64,000 nt of DNA. It comes from Plumapathes pennacea (lineage: Eukaryota > Cnidaria > Anthozoa > Antipatharia > Myriopathidae). Shown piece after piece: positions 12,801-23,338 of this stretch. Location of the stretch: contig OZ038462.1 of NCBI GenBank assembly GCA_964036295.1, positions 8,077,267 to 8,141,266 on the forward strand, in the 5' to 3' direction. Position numbers and translations under genes: made by a program. The notes beneath the pieces were generated by a model. It worked only from the letters and a program-made list of their open reading frames with translations. It searched no databases and was not told the DNA's origin. Every line of letters starts with the position of its first letter. Within the stretch, counting starts at the first letter, position 1.

Positions 12801-13560
12801 GTTGAGAACAAGGAAAGATGAAGATTAAAATAATGTAACTCTTTATGCAAAACAACAACAATGTACTGCTTTGCAAGAATTAATCTTGGGGAACAGGAGA
12901 TTAAACTGCACCACACACAAGTTTGCAGAATTGTGATCACACTCTAAAGTGCAACAAAATCCAGCAAGATGGGAAAGGATTGTGGGGGAATGTAACACCT
13001 TTTTCAGAAGCCACTTTTGTGATTGTTTTCCTATTATTATATGTAGCTGCAGCTTCATTGTTTTTAGGGTTACGGTTTTTGCTTGGTTTGTTTTAAGTAT
13101 TGTTTCCTTGCCAGGGGGGTTTGTTGTGATTGCTTTCCAATGTGTAGCGGCTTCATTGTTTCAGGGTTAGGGTTTTTTGCTTGGTTTGTTTAACGTAATG
13201 TTTCCTTGCCCAATGAGGAGCCTGTAGAATACCGGGCCACAATTCTACGAAGCAAGGCAAACAAAGACTGTATTGTTATGGAAAGTAGTGGCCCGGTATC
13301 TGAAGTTTACCTAAATCTTATCATAGTGGAAAAATAGCGTATTATTTAAGAGACTCATCATATGAAGACTGCCAGGTTTCTCCCTCACCTTGGCCAACGG
13401 AGCCGCTGTTATTTTCTTGAAGTTCGGCAGTGCACGACACATGGAAACAACGCACGTGAGTGAGACCGCTGACCTGACATGAACCGATTCGAATTTTGGC
13501 CGCGCGAAAACTGGGATGAGCAAAAATTGAAAAACTTTTACGCTATTTCGTTGCACTTAC
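9829..13560. repeat. Segmental duplication unit 2 (copy of ~3.78-8.9 kb)
   Basis: The stretch 9829-9950 matches the region upstream of the first peptide gene (3779-3890). 10386-10720 matches the gene itself, 11350-12540 matches 6480-7110 and 12950-13560 matches 8165-8960. A roughly 435-bp insertion (about 9950-10385) containing a palindrome (arms near 10253-10305 and 10320-10375) splits the upstream region in this copy only. No gene other than the peptide is recognised. Confidence 0.7.
10426..10710 (+). CDS. Small secreted six-cysteine peptide gene, copy 2
   Basis: ATG is at 10440 and the stop at 10677-10679 (79 aa). The upstream acceptor and TTTGGCAAA leader are the same as in copy 1, so a 5' untranslated exon is likely further upstream. 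Residues 1-20 (MNMKIFICLLLVCVGNINAQ) are a signal peptide nearly identical to copy 1. The cysteines follow C-X8-C-X5-C-X13-C-X5-CC. Copy 1 has an intron after the double cysteine; here the intron is missing and the frame runs into sequence homologous to the 3' UTR of copy 1, creating a basic tail (KSHRKKSKLK). An AATAAA lies at 10691. Mature cysteine count and charge fit a cationic defence peptide, but this is inference. Confidence 0.7.
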
Positions 13561-14162
13561 AACCTCGAACTTGGAAGGCAAAACATCGGAACTGTTTTTG
13601 GGTATCAAAAAAAATGTACCGCAATTGTGTTAGGAAGAGCGCATGCTTATTCGAGCGTTCAGTGTTGTGCACAGTGAAAACTATTCGAAAATGATAGCGT
13701 GTGTAGAAAACTTTCGTAGTGCCACAGCGGGTTTGGTCCCGAACGTTGCAAGAGAACTGAGTTCTCTTTTCTCAGCGAGTTGCAGCAACTTGCAACGCCG
13801 TTGAAAAGTGTAACGCCTCTCCAGCAACTTGTCTCGCAATTTTTGCCTTGGCGCGATCAAGAGAGCGCATGTGTTCTTCACTTGTTCCGCCGTGTTCACG
13901 TCATTTCCGGCCCAACTTTTTTCGTCATACTCATCAGCTGCAAGTTGTTGAGATCGCGTTGCACAGTGTAACATCCTCAATTCGCACCTGCAACAATAGT
14001 TTTTTAACTGTTGCGAGACAACATGAGAAAAACCCAATGAGAAAATTTTTGATCATCGGACGAACCCGGAAACTGATACTAATTTTATTTACAATGACAC
14101 TTGGTGTAAGGTAACTATAACCAGAGGCTATTAATTTACCACCTACTGTAACTATCGGCAAA
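13561..14162. other. Intergenic, no gene recognised
   Basis: Only short overlapping frames without a recognisable domain are present. No repeat boundary could be fixed. Confidence 0.4.
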
Positions 14163-14247
14163 GCCTAGTCTACTCGCTGCCGTTTTTGTGGTCGCAACAC
14201 CTTGTGCCCCTTCCCCCAAACAAAAAACGGCTGCGAGCGGACTAGGC
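14163..14247. repeat. 85-bp inverted-repeat hairpin
   Basis: The arms GCCTAGTCTACTCGCTGCCG and CGGCTGCGAGCGGACTAGGC are near-perfect reverse complements. Confidence 0.7.
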
Positions 14248-15362
14248 AAAGCCAAAAGACCATTTTTTCTTCGTGCAACAACTGCCGAAAAGGTTTACCA
14301 ACTCGTAACCCAAGTCATATTTCTACAAGACTTTCACAGAAAACCGCTAGTGGCCTAAAGCTCGTTCATATAGTCCCCGAACGAAGTGAGGGAAATACTC
14401 ACGACGCTAATGCAGTAGTATTATCGCCTTATCGGTGACTCCAAGCGTGTCGCCATCTCGAAATCTAATGTTCGTGTGTTTGTGTGTTTGTGTGTGCGAT
14501 ACGACCTCGTCCCAAGGCCCTCCGCGTCGAGCGACCACAGCAGGCGAGGTTACATCGGCAGCTTAACTGTAAACGGCCATTTTCTTGGTGACATGCGGTA
14601 GAGTACGAACTGAAGTGATTTTGTACAAGAAGATGCAGATACAAGGCCAAGCAGTTCGACGGACGGCTGTAAATTGCCCGGATATTTTGCCAGTGCATGG
14701 GAGGCAAGCTCTACTAGACGTAAAACGGATTCTTTAAGGCCCAACTGGTCGACCTGAACACAATCCCAGACGCCAGTATTGTGTTAAAACGCAGACACTT
14801 CTTCAGAAAGGAATAGCAAAATACAGTCGGTGGAAATCGAACAATCACCGTGGCAAATTTCACCTTTCGCAATAACAGGAATGCAGTTTTCAGAATCCAA
14901 GTTTGACAAGATGACAACACAATACAATGGAAAGTGGAATTTTCGTACTGTATGAGGACTGCTCTATACGGTGTATTTTGAAATCATTGAAGACGTAAAC
15001 AACAGTGTTTTGGGTTTTGTTTCCTTTGCTGGAAAAGAGCTAAAGCTATGGCTTTCAGGAACCGGTGAGTTTTGAAAATTTACATCAATTAACGTACAAT
15101 ACACTTTTGTTAATCGACGGTTGTGTTATCATTATGGTATTTCAACAATTGCCGTATATTTTGTCGTTTGATGCCCCGGGAACTGTGATGAAGGCCAAGT
15201 AAGATTATACTGTTATCTTTTCACTGGTTTTCAAAGCTATTTCAGAGTGCCTTCGTGCAAGATTGTGTCATCCGATTCCTGACATGTTTGCATAATTTCA
15301 TTGACAGTCTGACACATGCTGTGAAGTTTTGTCGCCGCGTTTGTTGGCACACTGTATTCAAG

Positions 15363-17463
15363 GGCTATGTTTAAAACCCGGAACCGGGAACCCGGGAACC
15401 GGGAACCGGGAACGGGGAACCGGGAACCCGGGAACCCGGGAACCGGGAACCGGGAACCGGGAACGGGGAACCGGGAACCTGGGAACCGGGAACCGGGAAC
15501 CGGGAAGCCAGTGACCGCTCATTACGCCTGTCTTTCGTTTCATCATCGCATGGTGCACGATGTCGGAGCAAACTGAAGGGTAAGCTAAGAAATATTCATC
15601 CTTTTGAGTCGTCCACAGTATACTTTTACTCACTGAAGATATTTTTAATCCTTAGAGACAATGAAGTGGATCACGAAAGGGGGACGACATCTTCAAGGTG
15701 AGGAGATCAGCTTTTTATGTATGATTCAAACTCCGTGCGCGAGAAACAAAGCAGCCTATAATTTTATTATTTGCTAAACAAGCGTGCTTCTTGGACCTTT
15801 AGATGCATTTTTTTTCTTTATCGGAGCCCAACTTTGAAGTCAATAGGCTACAGAAAGACGGATTAACTACATTACACTTTTGGAAAGAAAAATCGCTACG
15901 CGGTTCTCAGATTTTCCATATTACACAACATACGTAACTTTTATGGAAAATGAGGAGTCTTATGTAATTCTTATGGAAAGTGCGGAGTGTTGAAAAATCT
16001 CGTCATCACTTATCTCTCATCTTAAATCTCATCATCACTTTTCCTTTTAAAAACAGCTTCGCTTTGTTGCGGACTTTGTTTAAGTCTTAGATTCTTGGAT
16101 TGATTGGGTAACTGCCGGTGTCTCAAACTGAAACGTCCCTCATATTTCTGTCCGGCCGGACATTCCAGTCTTAAGGCCTAAGTTTTCTCGCTGGTCTAAC
16201 ATGTAAGGATACTCATAACGATCCCATAACCTTTTATGATCACTGGAGAAACGGTAACTCCCTCTAAGTCAGACTATTCGCAGTAGTTCACGTATGAGAC
16301 AGCTATTACACAACAGGCGCCTGCCTGTCGGCTATTATCTGATCCAGATGTTTGGTGAGTCATGTTTCACCAGTACCTGAGTTTGAAGTACTAATCTTCC
16401 ATTCCGAAGTTAAACACACAGAATAGTTAACTACCGTGTTCATGATCAAACGAACTACTGTGCCGGATTTGTAGGCGGGCTCCCGAAATCTAAAATAAAT
16501 ATGGTAACAACAGAGATGTTAGTATAAGTAGCTAATTAGATCAATCTGTTCCTGTTTTCACTGATAGCTGCGACTCAGAGTTTTGCTTCATTTCATTTCT
16601 CTTCTTTTGTCGGGAAAACAAAAATTAAAGGATCTCTTTTCAACCATCGACATGTTACCCTCAACTTTCGACATAGACCCTCGACCAAAAGGTAAACTCT
16701 CATTACATGCTAAATGGTTTGTTGATAAGATTTCGAGTTAAAAGCTTTGACTGTCAATTGAAAGAAAGAATTACATAAATTGAAAGAATTACACAAGACT
16801 TCTCATTTTCCATAAAAGTTACGTATGTTGTGTGATATGGAAAATCTGAGAACCGCGTAGCGATTTTTCTTTCCAAAAGTATAATGTAGTTAATCCGTCT
16901 TTCTGTAGCCTATTGACTTCAAAGTTGGGCTCCGATAAAGAAAAAAAATGCATCTAAAGGTCCAAGAAGCACGCTTGTTTAGCAAATAATAAAATTATAG
17001 GCTGCTTTGTTTCTCGCGCACGGAGTTTGAATCATACATAAAAAGCTGATCTCCTCACCTTGAAGATGTCGTCCCCCTTTCGTGATCCACTTCATTGTCT
17101 CTAAGGATTAAAAATATCTTCAGTGAGTAAAAGTATACTGTGGACGACTCAAAAGGATGAATATTTCTTAGCTTACCCTTCAGTTTGCTCCGACATCGTG
17201 CACCATGCGATGATGAAACGAAAGACAGGCGTAATGAGCGGTCCCCGGTTCCCCGGTTCCCCGGTTCCCCGGTTCTCCGTTCCCGGTTCTCCGTTCCCGG
17301 TTCTCCGTTCCCGGTTCCCGGTTCCCCGTTCCCGGTTCCCAGGTTCCCGGTTCCCCGTTCCCGGTTCTCCGTTCCCGGTTCTCCGTTCCCGGTTCCCGGT
17401 TCCCCGTTTCCGGTTCCCGGTTCCCGGTTCCCGGGTTCCCGGTTCCAGGTTTTAAACATAGCC
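15363..17463. mobile_element. Mutator-like long-TIR element, copy 1 (9-bp TSD)
   Basis: It begins GGCTATGTTTAAAAC and ends with the exact complement, flanked by GTATTCAAG on both sides (15354-15362 and 17464-17472). Arms of roughly 600 bp are inverted repeats of each other and each starts with a GGGAACC minisatellite. The central ~800 bp has no ORF. A 9-bp target duplication and long TIRs suggest a MULE-type non-autonomous element; Merlin-type is a less likely alternative. The central part is in the opposite orientation to copy 2. Confidence 0.85.
15378..15508. repeat. GGGAACC minisatellite in left TIR of copy 1
   Basis: Tandem 6-8 bp units of GGGAACC(C/G) make up the outermost TIR. Inverted arrays occur at 17243-17452, and in copy 2 at 18466-18540 and 20293-20463, each of different length. 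Frames through it encode artificial-looking PGTGNRE repeats, not proteins. Confidence 0.9.
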
Positions 17464-17907
17464 GTATTCAAGGATAAAATGTAACCGGGTTAAAATGCTT
17501 TTGCTTTTTGAAGGCTATTGAAGTAGAAAATATCCGGCCATTGCTTTCCAAATTAAACAATATGTCTACTAGCGGGACCCCCGTAAGATACTCGCTCAAC
17601 ACAATCGGACTTTGTATTATTTAGTGATCGGGTTTGCTCGCTCAATAAAATCGGACCTTGTATTATTTAGTGACTTGGTTTCTTTTTTCTGTCAAAGATT
17701 TTAAAATCGTCAAACGCAGTTTGAAAAGTTGTTGGTTGTGTTTTCACTAGCGAAATTTACTGGCGTAATTTTCCTCGAGGGTTTTGTTTGCTGACCAACT
17801 AACACTAGTGTAGGCGCGCCACTGTTTTCACCACTGAAATCAGAACTGTTAAGTTGACATATGATCTGTCATCACTTCCGTTTTCTACAAAGCACATGTT
17901 TTGAAAG

Positions 17908-18279
17908 ATGGCGGGAGAAGAGAATGCGGTGTTTGTAATTCTGTTGCTTGTCGCGGCAGTTCGTAGTCTCGCTCGCTTGCGCCGACGAAGGCGACAATTT
18001 CACCGATTAAGGCAGCATTTACTGCAAAATCGGAGGCAGCGGATAGCGGCATTTAGATCTGTATGTAGACAAGTTGAGCCTCGGAGAAGAGCCAAAGCGG
18101 AATGGGTTCGTTTCAGACCTCAATTTTGGTTTGAGCAAATGTTGCTTAACCAGTATGGGGACAATTTGTGGCGTGAACATTTTCGTGTCAACAGGAATAC
18201 ATTTCACTTCATTTGCGGACTGGTTGGTCCACACATAATGCGACAAGACACAATTTTACGCCACGAAGAACTTGATTGA
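17908..18279 (+). pseudogene. N-terminal fragment of a Harbinger-type nuclease
   Basis: The 123-aa frame has an arginine-rich N-terminus followed by WFEQMLLNQYG-type and WREHFRVNRNTFHFIC-type motifs and TILRHEEL, which recall the start of PIF/Harbinger DDE nucleases (helical region before the first catalytic Asp). It stops at 18277-18279. Downstream sequence to 18440 still resembles the next part of the family but is out of frame with stops. The catalytic DDE residues are absent. Its position inside the TIRs at 17734 and 20645 supports the assignment. Confidence 0.65.
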
Positions 18280-18448
18280 TTGCGATCTTCACTCCTACTC
18301 TTCAAGAACGCAAAGAAATTTGGCGCTGAGAAAGACGTCTTGATTTTGTTAAAGTTGGGTGTGTACAGTATTTGACAGCTTGGCAGAAAATGGAGCGCTG
18401 CAATTGGCTACGCTTAAGTACACACCGCGTTACACCATCTTTTCAGGT

Positions 18449-20477
18449 GGCTATGTTTAAAACCTGGAACCGGGAACCCGGGAACCGGGAACCGGTAACG
18501 GGGAACCGGGAACCTGGGAACCGGGAACCGGGAATCGCGAAGCCAGTGACCGCTCATTACGCCTGTCTTTCGTTTCATCATCGCATGGTGCACGATGTCG
18601 GAGCAAACTGAAGGGTAAGCTAAGAAATATTCATCCTTTTGAGTCGTCCACAGTATACTTTTACTCACTGAAGATATTTTTAATCCTTAGAGACAATGAA
18701 GTGGATCACGAAAGGGGGACGACATCTTCAAGGTGAGGAGATCAGCTTTTTATGTATGATTCAAACTCCGTGCGCGAGAAACAAAGCAGCCTATAATTTT
18801 ATTATTTGCTAAACAAGCGTGCTTCTTGGACCTTTAGATGCATTTTTTTTTTCTTTATCGGAGCCCAACTTGGAAGTCAATAGGCTACAGAAAGACGGAT
18901 TAACTACATTACACTTTTGGAAAGAAAAATCGCTACGCGGTTCTCAGATTTTCCATATCACACAACATACGTAACTTTTATGGAAAATGAGGAGTCTTAT
19001 GTAATTCTTTCAATTTATGTAATTCTTTCTTTCAATTGACAGTCAAAGCTTTTAACTCGAAATCTTATCAACAAACCATTTAGCATGTAATGAGAGTTTA
19101 CCTTTTGGTAGAGGGTCTATGTCGAAAGTTGAGGGTAACATGTCGATGGTTGAAAAGAGATCCTTTAATTTTTGTTTTCCCGACAAAAGAAGAGAAATGA
19201 AATGAAGCAAAACTCTGAGTCGCAGCTATCAGTGAAAACAGGAACAGATTGATCTAATTAGCTACTTATACTAACATCTCTGTTGTTACCATATTTATTT
19301 TAGATTTCGGGAGCCCGCCTACAAATCCGGCACAGTAGTTCGTTTGATCATGAACACGGTAGTTAACTATTCTGTGTGTTTAACTTCGGAATGGAAGATT
19401 AGTACTTCAAACTCAGGTACTAGTGAAACATGACTCACCAAACATCTGGATCAGATAATAGCCGACAGGCAGGCGCCTGTTGTGTAATAGCTGTCTCATA
19501 CGTGAACTACTGCGAATAGTCTGACTTAGAGGGAATTACCGTTTCTCCAGTGATCATAAAAGGTTATGGGATCGTTATGAGTATCCTTACATGTTAGACC
19601 AGCGAGAAAACTTAGGCCTTAAGACTGGAATGTCCGGCCGGACAGAAATATGAGGGACGTTTCAGTTTGAGACACCGGCAGTTACCCAATCAATCCAAGA
19701 CTAAGACTTAAACAAAGTCCGCAACAAAGCGAAGCTGTTTTTAAAAGGAAAAGTGATGATGAGATTTAAGATGAGAGATAAGTGATGACGAGATTTTTCA
19801 ACACTCCGCACTTTCCATAAGAATTACATAAGACTCCTCATTTTCCATAAAAGTTACGTATGTTGTGTAATATGGAAAATCTGAGAACCGCGTAGCGATT
19901 TTTCTTTCCAAAAGTGTAATGTAGTTAATCCGTCTTTCTGTAGCCTATTGACTTCAAAGTTGGGCTCCGATAAAGAAAAAAAAAATGCATCTAAAGGTCC
20001 AAGAAGCACGCTTGTTTAGCAAATAATAAAATTATAGGCTGCTTTGTTTCTCGCGCACGGAGTTTGAATCATACATAAAAAGCTGATCTCCTCACCTTGA
20101 AGATGTCGTCCCCCTTTCGTGATCCACTTCATTGTCTCTAGGGCTTAAAAATATCTTCAGTGAGTAAAAGTATACTGTGGACGACTCAAAAGGATGAATA
20201 TTTCTTAGCTTACCCTTCAGTTTGCTCCGACATCGTGCACCATGCGATGATGAAACGAAAGACAGGCGTAATGAGCAGTCACTGGCTTCGCGATTCCCGG
20301 TTCCCGGTTCCCAGGTTCCCGGTTCCCCGTTCCCGGTTCCCGGTTCCCGGTTCCCGGGTTCCCGGTTCCCGGGTTCCCGGTTCCCGGTTCCCGGGTTCCC
20401 GGGTTCCCGGGTTCCCGGGTTCGCGGGTTCCCGGTTCCCGGTTCCCGGGTTCCCGGTTCCAGGTTTTAAACATAGCC
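18449..20477. mobile_element. Mutator-like long-TIR element, copy 2 (9-bp TSD)
   Basis: It has the same GGCTATGTTTAAAAC termini as copy 1, flanked by TTTTCAGGT on both sides (18440-18448 and 20478-20486). It is 2029 bp long. The arms are highly similar to copy 1 and the central region is reversed relative to it. It inserted into the Harbinger-like element. Confidence 0.85.
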
Positions 20478-20726
20478 TTTTCAGGTCGTGTATTTTTGCT
20501 CGGTTTCCGGTAATTATAACCCAAAAATCCCGGTGAAAACACTTTGCAATTTACACTAATGAAAATTTACGCGAGTTACATCCTAGGTGTTTTCATTGGA
20601 ACTTCCGGAATTTTCGGTGTAAAGTGTCATAGTGAAAACACAACCGTTGTGTTCAAAATTGAATCCCTGCCAAAATTCACACGATTCCGAGACTTCGAAA
20701 GCGTGTAAACAAGCGAATCGCTTTGA

Positions 20727-20940
20727 AGCCTGGTCCTCACTAGCGCATAAGCATAAGCATAAGCATAAGCATAAGCATAAGAATAAGAGAGCGACAGTGG
20801 CGACATAAGCATAAGCATAAGGAACGAACATGTTTGATCCTTATGCTTATGCTTATGTCGCCACTGTCGCTCTCTTATTCTTATGCTTATGCTTATGCTT
20901 ATGCTTATGCTTATGCTTATGCGCTAGTGAGGACAAGGCT
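20727..20940. mobile_element. 214-bp full palindrome built on GCATAA repeats
   Basis: The ends AGCCTGGTCCTCACTAGCGC and its near complement enclose runs of the hexamer GCATAA on one arm and TTATGC on the other, around a short centre (ACGAACATGTTTGATCC). TGA flanks both sides, and the unoccupied site in the 48702 copy has one TGA. It is a foldback MITE with a 3-bp TSD. Confidence 0.8.
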
Positions 20941-21396
20941 TGACGGTTCTAAATTTGGCACACACACAAAAAAAACAAACATACACGTATGTGGTTAGGA
21001 TAAAGCATTGGCTGGAGAAATCGCGGCTTTTCTTGAAATTCATAAAAATTTCGGTGTCCAAGATCGACTTTGCTTGGCTTTCAAGCCTCGGGAGTATTCT
21101 GTAGTTGCGTGTAAATGTTTTCTCAGCGAATTTTGAAGTTCAGCTAGTGTCTACGAAAATTGCAGACTGTGCACGTTGTCTGAACTAAACCAGACTGCCG
21201 TGTGACAAAGATTTTTTTTAGCGGCCGACTGGTGACGTCGCTACACAGCCGTGGTTTGCAAAAAAAAATTTAAATAATCTCCGAACGGAAAATAAACAAG
21301 AATCCCGCTTTCAGAAAACCCACTACTGAGCGAGGGGATATCTGCGATTATCGTATTTCTAGTTATTAATTTATCCATGACAACTTCCAGCGTAAC

Positions 21397-21860
21397 TTAA
21401 CCTTTTACTCCCATGAATGATCAACTTCAGTTTTCTCTTTTCAGTTTCCCACCTGAAATATATGAAATTAAGGAGAATTTGGCATTTGATACCTGGCTCA
21501 AATGACAGCAGATTTAGCCTGCAATGCAGGCGTTCTTGTTCGTTTCCAGGCAAAATTCGTTCGGAGTGGGATTGGGGCGAGGAAAAACCTGCGGAGGGAG
21601 GAGGGGCGGGGGTGGGAAAGGGAAGTTCCCTCCGCCTCCCTCCCCCTCCCCATTTTCTTCCCGTATCCCCTTCCCCCCTCCGCAGCTTTTGCTACACCCC
21701 AGTCCTACTCCCGAAAGAATTTTGCCTTAAAACGAACGGGAACGCCTGCATTGCAGGCTACAGCTGATTAAAACATAAATTCTATTTTCATTATTCATAC
21801 ATTATTCTTATTTTATGGTTAAGAGGATTTGTATTTTGAGCTTGGGAGTTAAAGGGTTAA
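21397..21860. mobile_element. piggyBac-type MITE (TTAA TSD)
   Basis: TTAA at 21397-21400 and 21857-21860 flanks inverted ends CCTTTTACTCCCA and TGGGAGTTAAAGGG. Related ends and interiors occur near 5040, 10800, 29140, 37640 and 60730. A second MITE is nested inside. Confidence 0.8.
21516..21759. mobile_element. MITE nested in the piggyBac-type MITE
   Basis: The 20-bp ends starting AGCCTGCAATGCAGG are perfect inverted repeats, and weaker complementarity continues to about 65 bp inwards. The insertion site looks like TA. The G-rich and C-rich arms (21590-21690) face each other. Confidence 0.8.
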
Positions 21861-22198
21861 AATAAGACAAACTTTTTCCAATACACAAAATGTATCAATC
21901 TTGTTTCCAACCACAACAATCGGTGTCTCCGGCATGACATTTCTTATTTCGGGGATCCACTTTTCTGTTACACTCTCGTACGATGCATGGTTTGTAGCAT
22001 CGAAGCAAACAAGGAAGACGTCTGTTTCTTGATAAAACACAAGTTGTCTGAGACGATCGTAATCGGACCTTGGTGAGTCCGTGACAATCACAATAACAGG
22101 AGTTCCGTCAACGACGTGGTCATAGAGATCGCCCTCAAAATTTCTGGGAATGTAAACACGCGGGAAGGACAGGTTTAAGCGACATAATGGTAAGCAAG
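21861..22198 (-). pseudogene. Divergent Rho-like GTPase exon fragment
   Basis: On the minus strand an open frame reads as the middle of a Rho-family G domain: FPRVYIPRNFEG (switch I region), VVDGTPVIVIV, YDRLRQLVFYQETDVFLVCFD, a WIPEIR helix and VVVGNKID (the NKxD guanine-binding motif). The switch I Thr is replaced by Arg and the DTAGQ motif reads TDSPR, so GTP hydrolysis would be altered or absent if expressed. The P-loop must lie in another exon, which I cannot find. The frame ends at the TTAA boundary of the piggyBac-type MITE. A possible AG acceptor lies at 22199-22200. It could be one exon of an atypical Rho or a pseudogene; the latter is favoured. Confidence 0.55.
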
Positions 22199-23070
22199 CT
22201 ATCAAATGCCAAATTCTCCATACTGTATGATTTACCTGTGGCAGGGAACTAAAGGAGAAAACTGAAGTTGATCAGGAATGAAAAGAAACTGAACTTCATC
22301 GATTAGACTGACCGCTAAAAACTGCACTCTGCTAATTTCCATGCATTCCCAGGAAACTTTCCTGTTGAATAAAACAGAATTTTGAGTCAGTATGCTCGTA
22401 AAACTAGAATACAAAACATGAACATGATCAATTATTTACAGGGTGTGGGAGTTATATTGAACAACTCTAACCACAGTATGGAGATCCAGCTAATGGAAAC
22501 ACTGTTTACAATATACATGCAGACTTAATATTATGTTTTGAATATACAATCATGTACCAGCTGCATCAAAAGGTTTTAGTTTAATACTTTATATTACAAG
22601 TCAAATCCATGACCGCTGCTCAATTTAAGTTTGTTGCTTAAAAATATAGAAAATTTAAGAAAATAAAAAACAAAATCGTACTCTCAGCTGGCAGGGGAAT
22701 GAATGTGAAATTTGAAGTTGACCAGAAGTGAGAAGTAACTGAACCAACTTCTACCGATTAGAACGATTGCTATAAATATAAAATACATCTGAAAATTTCC
22801 ATTCACAGGAATTTTTCTGTGTTGATTGAAACCTCGCGTGGTATAGTTATTATGCTTATGAAACTAAAATACAAAACAGGATCAATTATTTACAGGCCGA
22901 TGTGCGGGGACATATTGAGCAATTATAGGCTTAAACACCACAGCATGCCGAGAAGATCCAGCTAATGGAAATACTGTTTACAAACATACATGCAGTAATA
23001 TTGTACAGTGCGGCTACAGGTGCAGAAAGATAGTTTGCTTTATACTACAAGTTAAATCCCTGATATCTAA
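22199..23070. repeat. Diverged ~450-bp tandem duplication
   Basis: 22240-22560 and 22720-23010 align along their length (shared TACAAAACATGA/TACAAAACAGGA, GATCAATTATTTACAGG, GATCCAGCTAATGGAAA motifs). No coding content is recognised. This is the upstream region of the PAN-EGF-FReD gene. Confidence 0.6.
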
Positions 23071-23338
23071 GCGATTTAAGTTTGTTGATTGAACTAAAAA
23101 ATGAAAAAAGAAATGCAAATAAATCGCAATTTGTTGCCGTCGTCTCCGCTTCAATATTGAAAAATGTCGTGTGATTTGTCGAGATGTGTAACAATGTTAT
23201 AAGTGGCACAATCTGCGATCCTGTAGTAAAGGAATAAACTCTCTTCTCCTCTCTTATTAGCTAATATTCAATTGATTGACACATGGGAGGCGGTAAAAAA
23301 AGCATCTTCGCCTCCAGAAGTTCAAACTTTCGTTGGTT

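Larger units (their letters stand above)
17734..20645. mobile_element. PIF/Harbinger-like element (3-bp TSD), split by 9-bp-TSD element
   Basis: TIR GGTTGTGTTTTCACTA at the left and its complement at the right are flanked by GTT (17731-17733 and 20646-20648). The empty site in the Helitron-like copy at 48702-54947 reads straight through with a single GTT. It carries a broken nuclease ORF and about 870 bp of its own sequence; the rest is the second Mutator-like copy. Confidence 0.8.
14374..21362 (+). mobile_element. Non-autonomous Helitron-like element, copy B (nested insertions)
   Basis: Its 5' end is TCCCCGAACGAAGTGAGGG and its 3' end ...TATCGTATTTCTAG, followed by T. A small hairpin (TGCGATTATCGTA) sits 3 nt before the terminal CTAG. 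These are Helitron-style ends (TC...CTRR, no TIR, no TSD). The total is 6989 bp, but removing three insertions (15363-17463, 17734-20645, 20727-20940, each with its TSD) leaves about 1.75 kb, matching copies at 25549-27279 and 48702-54947. It shares about 130 bp of 5' sequence with the coding Helitron at 42727, which likely supplied the transposase. No own ORF is seen. Confidence 0.75.

Noticed and set aside
15378..15508. CRISPR-like short direct repeats
   Set aside because: Units are contiguous without unique spacers and occur as inverted transposon ends in a eukaryote.
15329..15633. ORFs encoding PGTGNRE or RFPVPGS repeats (also 17055-17484, 18372-18668, 20160-20542)
   Set aside because: They are translations of the GGGAACC minisatellite in transposon TIRs, open in several frames on both strands; not proteins.
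20583..20831. 82-aa ORF with LCLCLCLC repeat
   Set aside because: Translation of the GCATAA hexamer palindrome.
21417..21771. Three overlapping plus-strand Pro-rich ORFs
   Set aside because: They run through the nested MITEs at 21397-21860 and their G/C-rich arms; no domain.
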